This document shows, piece by piece, positions 16,231 through 27,635 of a DNA stretch of 64,000 nucleotides. Each line of letters opens with the position of its first letter. Position 1 is the stretch's first letter. Source of the DNA: Variovorax sp. Root318D1. GTDB taxonomy: Bacteria; Pseudomonadota; Gammaproteobacteria; Burkholderiales; Burkholderiaceae_C. The notes below the pieces were generated by a model. It was given only the letters and a program-made list of their open reading frames with translations. It did not search any database and had not been told where the DNA came from. The position numbers and the translations under genes were made by a program. The stretch lies in the NCBI RefSeq assembly GCF_001424835.1, contig NZ_LMCQ01000024.1, positions 269,562-333,561 on the forward strand, written 5' to 3'.

Positions 16231-17676
16231 TCAGGGCGCGGCTTCTTCGTCGGCAAAGCGCACCGTGAAGCGGGCGCCCGGCGGTTGCCGCCCCGGATGC
16301 GCGTCTTCGAGCTTGACCTGCGCGTGGTGCTGGTTGGCAATCTCGCGCACGATCGGCAGGCCCAGCCCCGAGCCGTCGGCCTCGTTGCCCAGCACGCGGT
16401 AAAAGGGCTCGAACACCAGCTCCCGATCGGATTCCGCGATGCCCGGGCCGTTGTCCTCCACCTGCAGCAGCACCACGTGGCCGAACGGATCGGCCAGCAG
16501 GCGCGCGGTGATCACGCCCGGCCGCTCGGGGGTCGATGGCGTGTAGTTGATGGCGTTGTCGACCAGGTTGCGCACCAGCTCCTTCAGCAAGGTCGGGTTG
16601 CCTTCGAGCACCACGCCGGGCGCGCCCGCCTCGGCGCCGTCGTAGCCCAGGTCGATGCGTTTCTCGATGGCGCGCGGCACGGCTTCGCGCACCACTTCAA
16701 TGGTGAGCCGGGCCAGGTCGCAGGGCTGGCGGCCGGTGCCCGCACCGGTGCTTTCGGCTCGGGCGAGCGAGAGCAGCTGGTTGACCGTGTGGGTGGCGCG
16801 CACGCTGGCGCGGCCGATCTGCTTGAGCGACTGCTTGAGCTCGTCGGCGTTGGCGCCCTCGCGCTGCGCCAGGTCGGCTTGCATGCGCAGGCCCGCGAGC
16901 GGCGTCTTGAGCTGGTGCGCGGCGTCGGCCAGGAAGCGCTTTTGGGTATGGATCGAATCGTTGAGCTTGTCGAGCAACTCGTTGACCGAAGACACCAGCG
17001 GCACCACTTCGAGTGGCACCGACGATTCGTCGAGCGGGCTCAGGTCGCCCGGTCGGCGTTCGCGGATGCGGGCCTCCACCACCGACAGCGGTTTGATGCC
17101 GCGGACCAGCGCCAGCCAGATCAGCAGCACCGCGAGCGGCAGGATCGCGAATTGCGGGAGCAGCACGCCCTTGATGATCTCGGTGGCCAGAACCGACTGC
17201 TTCTCGCGCGTCTCGGCCACCTGCAGCAGGGCCGAGGCCGAGTCGTCGTCGCCGTCGGCCAGCCAGAGCGAGGCCACGCGAACCGGCTTGCCGCGCATTT
17301 CGCCATTGCGCAGCGTGACCACGCCCGTGACCGGCGGCTCATCGGTATTGGGGTGCGGCACGTCGGATTCGCCGCTGAGGAGCTTGCCGTGGCTGTCGAG
17401 CAGCTGGTAGTAGACGCGATCGGCCCCGTCGGCCCGCAAGATCTCGCGTGCCGGCTGCGGCAGCACGAACTGCGTCTGCCCCTGCTGCACGGTGACGAGC
17501 CGCGCCAGCGTATGCACGTTGTATTCGAGCGCGCGGTCGAACGGCGCGTTGGCAATGCCCTGCGCCACCAGCCACGTGACACCGATGCTCACCGGCACCA
17601 GCAGCAGCAGTGGCGTGAGCATCCAGTCGAGGATCTCGCCGAACAGGGAGCGCTGCGCGCGCTGAAACAGTTTCAA
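16231..17676 (-). CDS. Sensor histidine kinase, TctE/QseC-like
   Basis: A 481-residue membrane kinase. Transmembrane helices are at about 18-40 and 172-193, flanking a periplasmic domain of about 130 residues. Then come a HAMP-like linker, the dimerisation helix with phospho-acceptor His254 (DAAHQLKTPLAGLRMQ), and the ATPase domain with NAINYTP (N box), VEDNGPGI (G1) and GSGLGLPIV (G2). The periplasmic domain fits the 2CSK-N type found in TctE-like kinases that sense tricarboxylates, but the ligand is not known. It is 41 bp downstream of its response regulator gene. Confidence 0.9.
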   Translation of the reverse strand: MKLFQRAQRSLFGEILDWMLTPLLLLVPVSIGVTWLVAQGIANAPFDRALEYNVHTLARLVTVQQGQTQFVLPQPAREILRADGADRVYYQLLDSHGKLLSGESDVPHPNTDEPPVTGVVTLRNGEMRGKPVRVASLWLADGDDDSASALLQVAETREKQSVLATEIIKGVLLPQFAILPLAVLLIWLALVRGIKPLSVVEARIRERRPGDLSPLDESSVPLEVVPLVSSVNELLDKLNDSIHTQKRFLADAAHQLKTPLAGLRMQADLAQREGANADELKQSLKQIGRASVRATHTVNQLLSLARAESTGAGTGRQPCDLARLTIEVVREAVPRAIEKRIDLGYDGAEAGAPGVVLEGNPTLLKELVRNLVDNAINYTPSTPERPGVITARLLADPFGHVVLLQVEDNGPGIAESDRELVFEPFYRVLGNEADGSGLGLPIVREIANQHHAQVKLEDAHPGRQPPGARFTVRFADEEAAP

Positions 17677-17717
17677 GGCTTACGGCCTCCAAAGCCGCCG
17701 GGCATGCCTGAGTGTCA

Positions 17718-18389
17718 TTACTGGATTTTTTCGAGGCAGTAGCCGAGGCCGCGAACCGTGGCGATGCGCACCGGCCCTTTCTCGATCTTCTTGCGCAGGC
17801 GGTGGATGTACACCTCGATCGCGTTCTGGCTCACTTCCTCGCCCCATTCGCACAGGCGCTCCACCAGCTGGTCCTTGCTGACCAGGCGACCGGCGCGCTG
17901 CAGCAGCACCTCGAGCAGGCCGAGTTCGCGCGCCGAGAGCTCGACCATCTTGCCGTCGATGGTGGCCACGCGCCCGGCCTGGTCGTACACAAGCGGGCCG
18001 TGCCGGATGGTGTTGCTGGTGGCGCCCATGCCGCGCCGCGTGAGCGCACGCACGCGCGCTTCGAGCTCCTGCAGGCTGAAGGGCTTGGCCATGTAGTCGT
18101 CGGCGCCATGGTCCAGGCCCTTGACCCGTTCCTCCACGCTGTCAGCCGCAGTGAGCACTAGCACGGGCAGCTGCGAGCCGCGCGCGCGCAGCCGCTTCAA
18201 GATTTCGATGCCATGGAGGTTGGGCAGGCCGAGGTCGAGAATCAGCAGGTCGAACTCGCTGTGCGTCATCAGGGCGGCGTCGGCCTGCGAGCCGTTCGCC
18301 ACATGATCGACCGCCGCGCCCGAAGTGCGCAGGCTGCGCAGCAGGGCATCGGCCAGCACCTGGTCGTCTTCGGCAATCAGAATCCGCAT
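17718..18389 (-). CDS. OmpR/PhoB-type response regulator
   Basis: A 223-residue regulator. The receiver domain has the acidic pair Asp8-Asp9, phospho-acceptor Asp52 (LLILDLGLPN) and the conserved lysine in YMAKPFSLQELEARVRAL. The C-terminal winged helix has ELSARELGLLEVLL and SQNAIEVYIHRLRKKIEKG. The frame extends upstream to 18434, but MRILIAEDD at 18389 is the family's start. It pairs with the kinase immediately downstream. No target promoter could be identified. Confidence 0.92.
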   Translation of the reverse strand: MRILIAEDDQVLADALLRSLRTSGAAVDHVANGSQADAALMTHSEFDLLILDLGLPNLHGIEILKRLRARGSQLPVLVLTAADSVEERVKGLDHGADDYMAKPFSLQELEARVRALTRRGMGATSNTIRHGPLVYDQAGRVATIDGKMVELSARELGLLEVLLQRAGRLVSKDQLVERLCEWGEEVSQNAIEVYIHRLRKKIEKGPVRIATVRGLGYCLEKIQ

Positions 18390-18455
18390 GAGCCACCTCC
18401 GGCCGGTTCGGCGCCTCGCTGGCGCCGCGTTCACATATGTCTCTCTCAGCCGAGT

Positions 18456-18941
18456 CTAGCCCTCGGCGTACGCTTCCAGGCCGATGGTTACCACGGTGGC
18501 AACGTCGTTGCCCACGCTGGCGCGGAATTCTCGCTCGGCCTGCGTCACCGCGCCGCGAAAGGCATCGAGCCACGCGAGTCCGTCGGCGGTGAAAAGCACG
18601 CGCCGCGCGCGCGCGTCGAGCGGGTCGGGCCCGCGCGTGACCAGACCCCAGGCCTCGCACTGGTCCACCAGCGCGCCCATGGCCTGCTTGGTCATGCCGG
18701 CGCGTTCAGCCATCTCGGTCAGGCGCGAACCCTCGCGCGCCAAGTGCCGCGTGATGTGGATGTGCGCGGCGCTCACCTGCGCGCGGGCGGCCAGGTTCGA
18801 CAGCGCCAGCGGCACGTCCACGTCGTGTGCCATGAGTTCGAGCACGCGCTCATCGAAGCGGCGCATCGCATGGCCCAGCAGGCGGCCCAGATGGGTTTGC
18901 CGCCAGGCGTCGGGATCGGTTGGAAAAGCGGTTTCGACCAT
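18456..18941 (-). CDS. MarR-family transcriptional regulator
   Basis: A 161-residue regulator with the MarR layout: helical N-terminus, winged helix around residues 60-120 (REGSRLTEMAERAGMTKQAM is the helix-turn-helix, then the DPLDARARRVLF wing), and a C-terminal dimer helix. The ATG at 18941 (MVETAFP) was preferred over an upstream in-frame start at 18992 that lies in promoter-like sequence. It is divergent from recA with 146 bp between the start codons. Ligand and targets are unknown. Confidence 0.82.
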   Translation of the reverse strand: MVETAFPTDPDAWRQTHLGRLLGHAMRRFDERVLELMAHDVDVPLALSNLAARAQVSAAHIHITRHLAREGSRLTEMAERAGMTKQAMGALVDQCEAWGLVTRGPDPLDARARRVLFTADGLAWLDAFRGAVTQAEREFRASVGNDVATVVTIGLEAYAEG

Positions 18942-19006
18942 CCGCCAAATAGTAAAGCAAACTGACCAAAAAATGGGTTTACCCATACCCATCAGCCCCT
19001 ACACTA

Positions 19007-19022
19007 CTGTTCAAGCATCCAG
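19007..19022 (+). promoter_or_regulatory. Possible LexA (SOS) box upstream of recA
   Basis: CTGT-N8-CCAG sits 66 bp before the recA start. It differs from the common CTGT-N8-ACAG pattern at one base, and its centre is not the usual AT-rich run, so it is a weak candidate. Confidence 0.4.
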
Positions 19023-19087
19023 CCTGTGATTAAAAGCAGACGGATGGCAGTCACACACAAACCGTTGATTTTCAAGGAGATTTCCAC

Positions 19088-20203
<1,116 letters not shown>

Positions 20204-20251
20204 GCAAGCACAGCGCGGCCTCCTCCAGGGCCGCGCAAGCGATCACCCGGC

Positions 20252-20725
20252 ATGGCTTTCGGTGCCCCCTCCCTCAAAGGCCGCGCATTGCGGCTCCTGA
20301 GCCAGCGCGAACATTCGCGCGCGGAGCTGGAGCGCAAGCTGGCCCGGCACGAAGAAGAACCCGGCACGCTGGCGCGCGCGCTCGACGAGCTGGTCGCGAA
20401 GGACTTCATCAGCGAGCCGCGTGTGGTGGCTTCGGTGCTGAACCAGCGCGCCGCCCGCTCGGGCGCCTTGCGGGTGCGGCAGGAGCTGCAGGCCAAAGGC
20501 ATCGCGCCGGACGCCATTGCAGAGGCCGTGGCCAGCCTGCAAGATACCGAAGTGGCGCGCGCCACGGCTCTCTGGCGCCGCCGGTTCGACGCACCGCCCG
20601 CCGATGCCAAAGAGCGCGCCAAACAGATGCGCTTTCTGCTGGCACGCGGCTTTTCGGGCGCGGTGGTGGCCAAGGTACTCAGGAGCGATTTCGATGGCGA
20701 CGACAACAACGAATCAGGCGAATGA
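20252..20725 (+). CDS. recX: Regulatory protein RecX
   Basis: A 157-residue protein with RecX three-helix repeats: RALRLLSQREHSRAELERKL, the LDELVAKDFISEPRVV segment, and RFLLARGFSGAVVAKVL near the end. RecX binds the RecA filament and limits its activity. It is normally co-transcribed with recA, as the 48-bp spacing implies. Its 3' end overlaps the next gene by 32 bp. Confidence 0.93.
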   Translation: MAFGAPSLKGRALRLLSQREHSRAELERKLARHEEEPGTLARALDELVAKDFISEPRVVASVLNQRAARSGALRVRQELQAKGIAPDAIAEAVASLQDTEVARATALWRRRFDAPPADAKERAKQMRFLLARGFSGAVVAKVLRSDFDGDDNNESGE

Positions 20726-21134
20726 AGGTGCCGCAGTGCAGTCCCGCGTCGTCACGCAGCGCGTGGCCTGCGACTGGCGCCATGCCTATGCGCTGGCTTC
20801 CGACCCGGCGCGGCTGCCCGATTGGGCCAGCGGCCTGGCCAAGAGCGCATTGGTCCCGCATGGCGATCACTGGGTGGCCACGACACCGGACGGCGAAGCC
20901 CGCCTGCGCTTCGCACCCCCCAACGATTTCGGCGTGCTCGACCATTGGGTGGCGCCCGAAGGCGTGCCCGAAATTTATATGCCGTTCCGCGTGATCGGCG
21001 TCGCACCCGGCGTCTGCGAGCTGCAGTTCACGCTGCTGCGCCAGCCGCACATGGACGATGCGGCTTTCGAGCGCGATGTCGGATGGATCGCGCGCGACTT
21101 GCAGTCGCTGCGTCGCCTGCTCGAAGCCGGCTGA
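20694..21134 (+). CDS. SRPBCC-like (polyketide cyclase fold) protein, 146 residues
   Basis: A 146-residue protein beginning MATTTTNQANEG. The pattern is that of a START/SRPBCC helix-grip protein: QRVACDWRHAYALASDPARLPDWASGL, then strands such as HWVATTPDGEARLRF and VCELQFTLLRQ, and a long C-terminal helix. The ATG at 20694 lies inside recX in another frame and has AGGAG eight bases upstream, so translation is probably coupled. A hydrophobic ligand is possible but unproven. Confidence 0.7.
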   Translation: MATTTTNQANEGAAVQSRVVTQRVACDWRHAYALASDPARLPDWASGLAKSALVPHGDHWVATTPDGEARLRFAPPNDFGVLDHWVAPEGVPEIYMPFRVIGVAPGVCELQFTLLRQPHMDDAAFERDVGWIARDLQSLRRLLEAG

Positions 21135-21260
21135 ATCGCCGGCCACATTGCTGCGCGCCGCCAATCGACGCCGTGCTGTGGATTCACCCCGATGGCATGA
21201 TCGGCGCCAGCCGGTCCCGTGCGAGGACCGCCTTCAAAAAACTTCGGAGGGGGAAATCCC

Positions 21261-21989
21261 ATGTCTTCAGGACCAACTGGCCAGCCGTCGCTCGTGCGCA
21301 CGGGCGCCAAGGCCGGGGCCGCGTTCGTCGGCTCTGTCATCAAGGGCGGCCTGCTCGCGCTGATCCTCGGCGGCGGCGCTTTCTTCTATTACGTGGGCCA
21401 GCTGCAGGGCCCCGGCAACACGGCGGCGCGCGCGGGCGGTGCCGGCGCGGTACTCGCGCTGATCACGTCGCCGCCGCTGCTGGTCGCGGTGCTGCTGCTT
21501 CTTTTCGTTGTCGTCTACGCGATGCTGGGTGTGCAACAAGGCCGAGCCAAGGCGATGCAGCACCTGGTGGCCGCGCGCGGCGAGGCCGTGTCCGAGCGCC
21601 TGGCCGGCGCGATCGCGGGCCGCATCGAATCGATGCCGCGCACCCATGGCACGCTGCAGCGTGCGGCCGACTGGCTGTCGGTCGATGCCTTGAGTAAGCA
21701 GCTTGCGCCGGTGCTGGGCGAAGGCAAGGCCGTGCGCTCGGTGGTTGGCTTTGTGCTCAACCGGTTGCCGATGAGCGACATGCTGGCCGAATGGCAAGAG
21801 GGCCGCGCAGCGCATGGAGAACCGGTGACAGCGGAGGGTGCGGCGCAAGACCCGGCCTTGCGCGCGCTGCTCACGCGCCGCATCAACGAGACCTTGCAGG
21901 AGATGTCGACGCCATCACGCAAGCCGCTCTACATTGCGCTGGGCGCGCACGCGGTCCTGCTGGGCGTGGGCCTCTGGCTCGTCAACTGA
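21261..21989 (+). CDS. Hypothetical membrane protein, 242 residues
   Basis: A 242-residue protein with three hydrophobic stretches: about 20-43 (GGLLALILGGGAFFYYV), about 58-85 (SPPLLVAVLLLLFVVVYAML), and the C-terminus (ALGAHAVLLGVGLWLVN). Between the second and third is a soluble helical domain of about 125 residues. No family was recognised. The ATG at 21261 is preceded by GGAGGGGG. It is convergent with argC, 31 bp away. Confidence 0.65.
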   Translation: MSSGPTGQPSLVRTGAKAGAAFVGSVIKGGLLALILGGGAFFYYVGQLQGPGNTAARAGGAGAVLALITSPPLLVAVLLLLFVVVYAMLGVQQGRAKAMQHLVAARGEAVSERLAGAIAGRIESMPRTHGTLQRAADWLSVDALSKQLAPVLGEGKAVRSVVGFVLNRLPMSDMLAEWQEGRAAHGEPVTAEGAAQDPALRALLTRRINETLQEMSTPSRKPLYIALGAHAVLLGVGLWLVN

Positions 21990-22020
21990 ACCGAGGCGAA
22001 TTGCAGACGATGGCTGGCGC

Positions 22021-22944
22021 TCAGAGCGCCAGCATCAGCTTCAGGTTCTGCACCGCGGCGCCGCTCGCGCCCTTGCCGAGGTTGTCCAGGCGCGCGATCA
22101 CCACCGCGTGGCGGTGGTCTTCGTTCGGGAACACGCGGATCTCGAGCTGGTTGGTGTCGTTGAGCGCCAGCGCATCGAGCTTGCCATCGTCGGTGGGCGG
22201 CAGCACCTTGACGAACTTCTCGGGCGTGTTGCTCTTGGCGTAGTGCGCGGCCAGGGCGTCGTGCAGGTCGCCCGACTTCGGCTTGCCGGGAAGCAAATCG
22301 AGGTGCAGCGGCAGCTGCACGAGCATGCCCTGCTTGAAGTTGCCCACCGAAGGAACGAAGACCGGCCGGCGCGTCAGGCCGGTGTACTTCATGATTTCGG
22401 GGATGTGCTTGTGCTTGAGGCCGAGCGCGTAGGTTTCGAAAAGCGGCGCCTTGCCGCTTTCGTAGTCCTCGATCATGGCCCGGCCGCCACCCGAATAGCC
22501 GCTGACCGAAGGCAGCGAGATCGGGAAGTCGGCGGGCAGCAGGCCGGCATCAACCAGCGGCCGCACGATGGCGATGGCGCCGGTCGCGTAGCAGCCGGGG
22601 TTGCCGACGCGGTCGGCCTTGGCCACGGCCTGCCAATGGCCCTCTGCCAGTTCAGGGAAGCCGAACACCCAGCCGGGCGACACGCGGTGCGCGGTGGAGG
22701 CGTCGATGATCTTGGGCTTCTTGCCTTGCAACTGGTCGATCAGCGCCACCGATTCGCGGGCCGCGTCGTCGTGCAGGCACAGCACCACCAGGTCGACGCC
22801 GGCCATGAGCTCGCGCTTGGCGTTCGCGTCTTTTCGCAGCTCAGGGGCAATGCTCACGAGTTCGATCTGCGGCATCGTCTGGAGCCGTTCGCGAATCTGC
22901 AGGCCGGTGGTACCGGCTTCGCCGTCGATGAAAACCTTGGCCAT
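22021..22944 (-). CDS. argC: N-acetyl-gamma-glutamyl-phosphate reductase, short (type 2) form
   Basis: A 307-residue enzyme. The NADP-binding N-terminus is [17 protein letters not shown], and the active-site cysteine is Cys118 in [10 protein letters not shown]. The length and the IDGEAGTTG start match the type 2 ArgC group rather than the about 340-residue type 1. It catalyses the third step of arginine biosynthesis. It stands alone here and is divergent from sucC. Confidence 0.93.
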   Translation of the reverse strand: MAKVFIDGEAGTTGLQIRERLQTMPQIELVSIAPELRKDANAKRELMAGVDLVVLCLHDDAARESVALIDQLQGKKPKIIDASTAHRVSPGWVFGFPELAEGHWQAVAKADRVGNPGCYATGAIAIVRPLVDAGLLPADFPISLPSVSGYSGGGRAMIEDYESGKAPLFETYALGLKHKHIPEIMKYTGLTRRPVFVPSVGNFKQGMLVQLPLHLDLLPGKPKSGDLHDALAAHYAKSNTPEKFVKVLPPTDDGKLDALALNDTNQLEIRVFPNEDHRHAVVIARLDNLGKGASGAAVQNLKLMLAL

Positions 22945-23150
22945 ATCGGAGTATGCGTAGTGTGGCTAGAAGAAAGTACGTATTGACCGCAAGGTCACGT
23001 CGAGTATTGGTGCGCCGCACCATGATACAGTCCGCGGTTGTTCGCCGCCCCCAGCCGTCAGGCTGCCGTCGCCCGCGAACAACAGAGCCAAAGACGCCTC
23101 AGACCCCAGATCTCCCGTTCTCAACTTCCTCCTTCCGAGAGACATCCCTC

Positions 23151-24317
<1,167 letters not shown>

Positions 24318-24327
24318 GGAAAAAGTC

Positions 24328-25221
<894 letters not shown>

Positions 25222-25260
25222 AACACCGCAGATCTCCTCTCTGCGCACCACGCAAAAAGT

Positions 25261-25294
25261 AAAAAGCGCCCGCAAACTCTGCGGGCGCTTTTTT
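25261..25294 (+). terminator. Rho-independent terminator of sucCD
   Basis: A stem formed by 25265-25274 and 25280-25289 (AGCGCCCGCA with TGCGGGCGCT) around a 5-base loop, flanked by A5 and T6 runs. It may work in both directions. Confidence 0.9.
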
Positions 25295-25320
25295 CACAAC
25301 AACACAGTGGAAAAAGAGGC

Positions 25321-26007
25321 ATGGAATCCCTTCAAAGCGCCGATTTCTGGATCGGCCTGATCAAGATTGTCTGGATCAACATCATTCTTTCGGGTGACAA
25401 CGCCGTGGTGATTGCCATGGCCGCCCGTTCGCTGCCGCCTGCGCAGCAGCAAAAAGCCGTTCTGCTCGGCTCGGGCGCAGCCGTGGTGCTGCGCATTGTG
25501 CTCACCATCGTCGCGGCCAAGCTGCTCGCGCTGCCTTACCTGCAGATCCTCGGGGGCCTGCTGCTGCTGTGGATCGGCCTGCAGTTGCTGCGCGAAGAAG
25601 AAGAGGATGGCGGCGAGGCCAAGGAATACGGCACCCTGCTGGCGGCCGTGCGCACCATCCTGCTGGCCGACCTGGTCATGAGCCTGGACAACGTGATTGC
25701 AGTGGCCGCCGCCGCGCAGGGCAGCATGGTGCTGCTGGTGCTCGGCCTGGCCATCAGCATTCCGCTGGTGATTTTTGGCAGTACGCTCATGATCAAGCTC
25801 ATGGAACGTTTCCCGATCATCGTCATGCTGGGCGCCGCCCTGATCGGCTGGGTCGGCGGCGAAACCATCGTGAGCGACGTATCGCTGAAGGACGTGCTGG
25901 CTGCCGACCCGTGGCTGCAATATTCGGCGGCCGCTGCCGGCGCCTTGTTCGTGGTGGCCGCGGGCCGGTTTCTGCAACGGCGTGCGCACGCCGGCGCGGG
26001 GCACTGA
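25321..26007 (+). CDS. TerC/YjbE-family integral membrane protein (no riboswitch)
   Basis: A 228-residue protein with about seven membrane helices. The two acidic TerC motifs are present: NIILSGDNAVVIAMAA near residue 24-40 and DLVMSLDNVIAVAAA near 118-132. Family members export Mn(II) or serve metal insertion at the Sec machinery. A second paralogue at 44747 carries a manganese riboswitch; the upstream region here holds only the sucCD terminator and a short gap, so control differs. It precedes the phosphatase gene by 26 bp. Confidence 0.85.
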   Translation: MESLQSADFWIGLIKIVWINIILSGDNAVVIAMAARSLPPAQQQKAVLLGSGAAVVLRIVLTIVAAKLLALPYLQILGGLLLLWIGLQLLREEEEDGGEAKEYGTLLAAVRTILLADLVMSLDNVIAVAAAAQGSMVLLVLGLAISIPLVIFGSTLMIKLMERFPIIVMLGAALIGWVGGETIVSDVSLKDVLAADPWLQYSAAAAGALFVVAAGRFLQRRAHAGAGH

Positions 26008-26033
26008 CGGCGCGCCCGCCCCCTTCTCAAAAT

Positions 26034-26843
26034 ATGGCGAGCGTCGGCGCGTCCCTCTTTTCCAACCGGCCCTCGCTGGGTTGGGAGTTTGCCGCCCTGA
26101 CGGACGTCGGGCGTGTCCGGGCTCACAACGAGGACGACCTCAAGATCGATCCGGCGCTCGGCCTCGCCGTGCTGGCTGACGGCATGGGAGGCTACAAGGG
26201 CGGCGAGGTGGCCAGTGCCATGGCTGTAACGCTGGTGCAGTCCAGCTTCGCCCGCTGGTACGCACAGGCCGGGCCGCAGGCGCCCGCCCGCGTGATCCGC
26301 CGCGCATTGCAAGCGGCCACCGACGAGGCGAATGCGGCCATCTTCGAGGCCGGCATGACCAACCCCGAGGTGCTGGGCATGGGAACGACCCTGGTCCTTG
26401 CAGCCTTCCGCCCGCAGCGCGTGGTGGTTGGCCACATCGGCGATTCGCGCTGCTACCGGCTTCGCAACAACAAGCTCGAGCAGCTCACGCGCGACCATTC
26501 GCTGCGGCAGCAGCAGCTCGACGCCGGCGCCATCACCGCCGAAGAAGCGCTGAACTCGCCCCACCGCAACCTGGTGACGCGGGCGGTGGGCGTGGAATCC
26601 CAGGTCGTGCTCGAAATGCATGAGCACACCGCGAGGCCGGACGACCTTTACATGCTGTGCTCCGACGGGCTCAGCGAGATGATCACGGATGCGCAGCTTT
26701 TCACGCTGTTGGGTCACGACATCGGACTTAAGCAGAAAGCTTCACTTTTGGTTGCAATTGCAAACGACAATGGCGGCCGAGATAACATTTCAGTGGTTCT
26801 GGCAAAAGCGCGCGTCAACGAAGACACGCCTGGCGCCGCCTAG
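26034..26843 (+). CDS. PP2C-family serine/threonine protein phosphatase
   Basis: A 269-residue phosphatase. Metal-binding motifs are visible: VRAHNEDD (about 28-35), LADGMGGYKGGE with Asp49, GHIGDSRCYRL, LCSDGLSEM, and GGRDNISVVL at the end. It is a soluble bacterial Stp/PrpC-like enzyme that removes phosphate from serine and threonine. It is followed by an FHA protein, a phosphothreonine reader, so the pair form part of a Ser/Thr phosphorylation circuit; no kinase gene is in the window. Confidence 0.9.
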   Translation: MASVGASLFSNRPSLGWEFAALTDVGRVRAHNEDDLKIDPALGLAVLADGMGGYKGGEVASAMAVTLVQSSFARWYAQAGPQAPARVIRRALQAATDEANAAIFEAGMTNPEVLGMGTTLVLAAFRPQRVVVGHIGDSRCYRLRNNKLEQLTRDHSLRQQQLDAGAITAEEALNSPHRNLVTRAVGVESQVVLEMHEHTARPDDLYMLCSDGLSEMITDAQLFTLLGHDIGLKQKASLLVAIANDNGGRDNISVVLAKARVNEDTPGAA

Positions 26844-26912
26844 TCGCAGGCCCTGGCGACACCTGTCGTCCCGCTTGCGGTCAATCAAATTCTGCTATTC
26901 GGGGTATCGGCA

Positions 26913-27566
26913 ATGCCGAAAATGATCATTTCGATCGATGGTGCTGTCATCGGGCAACTGGCGCTCGCCAAAGACCGGACAACGCTGGGCCGACGCGCCT
27001 ACAACGACATCGTGATCGACAATCTCGCCGTCAGCGGCGAGCATGCCGTGGTGCACATGCGCGATGGCCAAGTCGAAATTGAAGACCTCAACAGCACCAA
27101 CGGCACCTACGTCAATGCCCTCGTCGTCCAGAAGCAGGTGCTCAAGGACAACGACATCGTCGAACTGGGCGGCTGCCGCATCAAGTTCCGCGCCGACAGC
27201 CACCTGGCGGTGGGCGGCGGCACGGCGCACACCGACGCGCCCGGCGACTTCGCGGACTCCATCCCCTTGTCTTCAGCGCCCACCGAAGCCGGCGCGCTGG
27301 TCGAGCTTGGCGTGCCGGTGCTGCGCGTTCTTGCCGGCGTCAACAAGGGCGAGGACGTGCCGCTGCAAAAGGTGGTCACCACCATCGGCAAGCCCGGTGT
27401 TGCCGTGGCCGTGGTCACGCGCCGTCGGCAAGGTTACGTGGCCGCCAGCGTCATGGGCGGTGTCACGCTCAACGGCACCCCGCTGGGCACCGAAGCCGTG
27501 GGGTTGCAGGAGCGCGACGTGCTGGAACTCGGCGGCGCCACGCGCATGCAGTTCATGCGGGTCTGA
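26913..27566 (+). CDS. FHA-domain protein
   Basis: A 217-residue protein. Residues about 20-95 form an FHA domain: TTLGRRAYNDIVIDN with the phosphate-contact arginine, SGEHAVV, and LNSTNGTYVN. The C-terminal half (about 125-217) is a second beta-rich fold that resembles a degenerate FHA (VVTTIGKPGVAVAVVTRR, MGGVTLNGTPLG). It would read phosphothreonine peptides. It lies between the PP2C and cyclase genes. Confidence 0.88.
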   Translation: MPKMIISIDGAVIGQLALAKDRTTLGRRAYNDIVIDNLAVSGEHAVVHMRDGQVEIEDLNSTNGTYVNALVVQKQVLKDNDIVELGGCRIKFRADSHLAVGGGTAHTDAPGDFADSIPLSSAPTEAGALVELGVPVLRVLAGVNKGEDVPLQKVVTTIGKPGVAVAVVTRRRQGYVAASVMGGVTLNGTPLGTEAVGLQERDVLELGGATRMQFMRV

Positions 27567-27575
27567 CTCTTTCCG

Positions 27576-27607
27576 CTTCTTCTTTTTCTCTTTTCTTTCT
27601 TCTTTCC
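27576..27607 (+). other. 32-nt uninterrupted polypyrimidine tract ahead of the cyclase gene
   Basis: A pure C/T run in the coding strand, 28 bases before the cyclase ATG, in a strongly GC-rich neighbourhood. No Shine-Dalgarno sequence is obvious before that ATG, so the tract could serve ribosomal protein S1 binding; it could also form triplex DNA. Confidence 0.6.
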
Positions 27608-27635
27608 ACAGCGCGGCCCGCGTGCGTGCGACGCC

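Noticed and set aside
25222-25320. Possible riboswitch ahead of the first TerC-family gene
   Set aside because: The gap is short and holds only the sucCD terminator; none of the yybP-ykoY blocks seen at 45663-45790 are present.
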